This document shows, in pieces, positions 60,601 to 64,000 of a stretch of DNA of 64,000 nucleotides. Numbering within the stretch: the stretch's first letter is position 1; each line of letters opens with the position of its first letter. Below the pieces are notes generated by a model. That model was not told the DNA's origin. It made no database searches and saw only the letters and a list, made by a program, of their open reading frames with translations. This stretch comes from Atrichornis clamosus (Eukaryota > Chordata > Aves > Passeriformes > Menuridae): NCBI GenBank assembly GCA_013400975.1, contig WBMZ01010827.1, positions 29,335 to 93,334 on the forward strand. The letters run 5' to 3'. The position numbers and the translations under genes were made by a program.

Positions 60601-63600
60601 TGTTTTGTTAATATCACATTTCTTATATTCATAATTTAATTGTCCATTATTTATAACTCTCTTGGATCCATTATTCATTGAATGCAAAATATTAACAGAA
60701 TGGAAACAGGATAAGAAAATAAGCCAACCCCTTGAAAAAACAAGTTACTTCTTTACAGTACCTAGATTCTGGTTAAATTATGCCCTAGAATACTCTTTTA
60801 AGAATAATTTTTGCTAGATGACTTGATAATTCAAGTTAATATCTTCTCAAAACTTTGAATTTAATTGTACTACTACTACTATATATCCTTTTGGAAGATA
60901 TGATTTGCACATGTCTACCATCTAGAAAAGACAACATAGGCATAAAATTTCTGTTCAGATACTAGTTTAATCTACAATACTTATTAAAGCTAGAGTCTTA
61001 TTTTTGTTTACCCCTCCCCTGGATATTGATCTTTTTTTGTTATAATTTTAAAGAATCTGTAAGTTTTACAGATATTTATTACAAAATCTGCCTTTTGGCT
61101 CTTTTTAAAGATTTCATTACTTGACAGATTTTTCTTTTATTTATTAAATATATTTAAAAAATATATATTTTATTAATTTAATCTTTAGCCAGCTGTAGAA
61201 ACAAATGACAGGAGACAAAAATGATATAGTCTTTCCAAAATCCATAGTATATGTGGGGATGTACAATTAAAAAAACTTAAATTATTTTCTCCACTCAAAA
61301 TCCATGAAAAAGCAAGTACAGATCATTCAGAGAGAATAGGCAAAAATACTTTCTTATTGAACTTTCAAAAGTGGAGATTATACTTTAGTTAGATTAGAAA
61401 AAAGAACATGGAAAAGAACAGAATCAAAGAATGTATCATATTTCCTTTCCTATTTTCTCTTATTTTCCTGCAAAGATCTGGTAACTTTTATTTAAGTGGC
61501 AAGATAACTGTATAGTTTAATAAATTTTTATGTGTAAAATGGAAGTGATAAGTTTTGTTCAATTATCTGAGGCTGAGGAGGACTTGTGGATTTAATTTTG
61601 TCTCCTAGTTTAATTTCTGAATTTGACACTGTGAAGTCAACAGAGCCTTACATCTGCTAGACGGAGCCTAATCCTAGTGATGGATACATCTCTTACTGCT
61701 AAACCTCTCCAAATATCTTTATTAAATGTTTTTAACAATCAATATTCCCATTCTCATTCTAAGAGGCTTCTTTGGATGTCAAGCAAATATTTTGTTTGCA
61801 TATCTTCCTTCTGCTTTGAAGTTGTGCTCTGCCTCAAGGTGCAGAATAGGAAGAGAAGGGTGCCCACTTATTCATTTAACATTGGAAATCTCCTTTAGTA
61901 AATCAATGGCATCTCTTATTACTGTGATATGAAGAAGGAATTTGTCTTTCCTGTCTTGTACTGGAAACTTGTTTCCATTGCATAATTTGGATTTCTGTAG
62001 GAAAAAAACATCTCAGATGCCTGTTTAAAAATGCTCAACACAATGCTCACAAGCTTAAAGGAGAAATTAAATGCAGCTTTGTGCTTACAGCACTTTTTCA
62101 TGGAGTAGAACTCTTGTGTAAGGATCTCTTTTCCAAACAGGAAAGAGATGAGGGACATGAAAATGAGTTGCCACACCTTTCAAGTTGCTGTGCTAACCAC
62201 TGGATAGTGGGTACAATACAGCAGCAGGAAGTTCTTTTCTTTGTTATGTGCTAAATGGATGACATGCATAAAGACATTCTCCACACATTAAATGTGAGGC
62301 CAGGCTGAGTCTTTGGAGTTTCTAAGTGGTCAAAGGTTTAAGTCCTTGATGACATCTTAGATAATTCTCCATTTAAATTATTGGTTTCTGTAAGTTTTCT
62401 GTATATTGTATGGAGAAACCTAAAAATCTTCTCTACGGCTGCAGACACTATTAAGTGTTAAGACAACTAAACCAGAGACACTCTAATGGCTGAGTCACAT
62501 GTTACATTTAGTAGCTACCCTTAGTCTTATGAGTCACAACTGACTAATTATAACCCATGAATTTGAAGTATAGTTTGTCCTTACTACATTTCGTCATGTC
62601 TAATTGTTGTGGTAAAGACATCCAACTTCATCCTTCCCAGGAGAAATCTGTAGTGAGAAATGCTGGAACGCCCTTTTCAAGATGCTTATAATGGTGTAAT
62701 ATGGTTACAGTTTCCTTTGTCCCTAAACAAAATAAAAGTATCTCTGCCTATTTTGAGCAACATGACGCCACTCACTATAATGTTTGTAAGCCCTTTTTGG
62801 TAAATCTACATTGAATTTGAAGAACATACATTGGTGTTGTACAACAACCTATAAGGTATTGCTGTCTTTTGTGCATTGGTGAAAAGGTTTTTTATTTGAC
62901 TACTCCTTGAAAAGTGAGATACGGAGTAGCTGCAAAAATGTCCATTGAGTCTTTTACTCATTTTCTTCTTGTTTTCTTTAAACACAATATGTTTAAGGAG
63001 ATTTCTGAAGAGGACATTTGAAACAAAAATGCCCATAAACTATAAACTAAGGATTAACAACAAAATTGATAGAAATGAATACACCAAATCAGTACAATCT
63101 ATTTCTTGTGAATCCAGAATATACATTTTCTTTCAAGCTAATTACAGTAATTCTCAGTCCAAAACTAGTCCAAGTCCTTAAGTTAAAATGGGTCAAATAG
63201 GAAAACTGTTGAATATTTACCTAAAGATAAGAGCAGTATCTGTTCACACCTATAAAAGCAAAAGTTTAATCAATGTCTGTGTTTCCAGTGTAAATTGGTA
63301 TGTATGTAACTACTGGTTAGAGACTTGGTATTATTCAATGACCAGGAAACAACTACGGGTGTGACATCTACTTCATAACCTAACACCACGAATCTTGGGA
63401 AAGAAAAGCATTTCTAACAAAATTTCAGGATTTTTTAGAATCAAGATCACAGCATCCTCCTCTGAGGACTGAGAGAATTCTATGAATTGACTGACATTCA
63501 TCAGAATTTCTCCTGAACTTTCCCCTTCGAATAACTGGCTGTAACTTGAAACTTTTTTCATTTGTTTTTTTGTGTGCAAATCTAGAAAATCTTTAACACT

Positions 63601-64000
63601 TCAACAGTGTTCTTTGAACTCTTTCCATCCAAGAGCCACTGAGCAACTCTGCCATGAAAACCTGCGAAGGGTGATGACTCACCACTTTCAAATTTCAGGC
63701 ACATAGTAAAATCTTCACCTGCTGCATGGTGGGGGTGGCTATACTCCCTGCAGGCAAAACTACTTAAAAGAAAATCACTGAGGATAAAGCAACCCGTCGG
63801 AAGCATATGCTGCAAAGACAGGTAGCTCAGCTTACATATAAGATGCCTCACACATTACTTCAAGATGTCAGTCGCATTTCTATCAGTGGTTACAGAGGAA
63901 GGTAAGTCTTCTAAAAAGATCCAAACTTTATTTTATTTTATTTTAATTTTTCTGTGCTTTCATAAAAAAATAAGAATAACCTCCCAACAACAACAAAAAA
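57633..64000. other. Non-genic DNA to window end; possible splice donor near 63906
   Basis: No supported gene. An A13 run lies at 58722-58734 and a short (AT)n(GT)n at 59324-59340. A patch at about 59400-59690 is richer in G+C than its surroundings, with no CpG island and no recognised repeat. Near the right end, GGAAG|GTAAGT at 63898-63907 is a strong 5' splice donor consensus, preceded by a frame open from about 63767 to 63901. This could be the edge of an exon, but no acceptor or conserved protein is recognised. Confidence 0.55.

Noticed and set aside
62150..62215. Stretch with GTGCTAACCACTGGATAGTGGG recalling a tRNA anticodon arm
   Set aside because: No cloverleaf, T-arm or A/B box pair could be assembled around it.
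63373..63851. Two adjacent minus-strand frames of 68 and 89 codons with fairly balanced composition
   Set aside because: No domain recognised, no consistent splice sites joining them, and the second overlaps the equally uncertain plus-strand exon candidate.

Overview
This window looks like gene-poor, AT-rich nuclear DNA of a bird. No cellular protein-coding gene, tRNA or rRNA can be supported. The bird assignment rests on its transposable elements. There are several CR1 LINE copies with the characteristic 3' tails (ATTCTRTG-like ends), a typical avian ERVL-type LTR, and two copies of a repeat family that I recognise from memory as high-copy in many neoavian genomes. Open frames outside repeats are short, have no recognisable domains and look like chance. 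The stretch could be an intergenic desert or lie inside a very long intron; the sequence alone cannot decide.

Layout: 1-4545 unique AT-rich DNA; 4546-5715 a 5'-truncated CR1 (+) interrupted by a 99-N assembly gap; 8318-8510 and 9515-9577 small CR1 relics (+); 14147-15178 a CR1 (-) that carries a second CR1 tail (+) and a 273-bp solo LTR (-) with a perfect 6-bp target-site duplication; 16166-16216 a possible LTR scrap; 19689-24794 an LTR cluster, with one family at both ends in opposite orientations and an ERVL-type LTR between them; 27327-27492 a 57-nt homopurine run followed by a CR1 tail; 36042-36645 a CR1 (-); 57066-57632 an internally deleted CR1 (+) in which endonuclease sequence is joined to the 3' tail. 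The rest is single-copy-looking DNA with microsatellites and a few candidate regulatory motifs.

The most useful observations are as follows. (1) The N gap appears to be an assembly artefact: both edges carry the same 13 bp, CR1 homology runs straight across, and merging the edges puts both sides in one reading frame. (2) The nested elements at 14.1-15.2 kb give a clear relative chronology. (3) A 97-nt stretch at 23848-23944 has no C on the + strand, in otherwise ordinary DNA. (4) A CpG-containing islet at about 28.33-28.48 kb has a near-consensus RFX X-box 26 nt upstream of a strong-Kozak ATG. I found no convincing new biological system. Repeat family names and consensus comparisons are from memory and were not computed.
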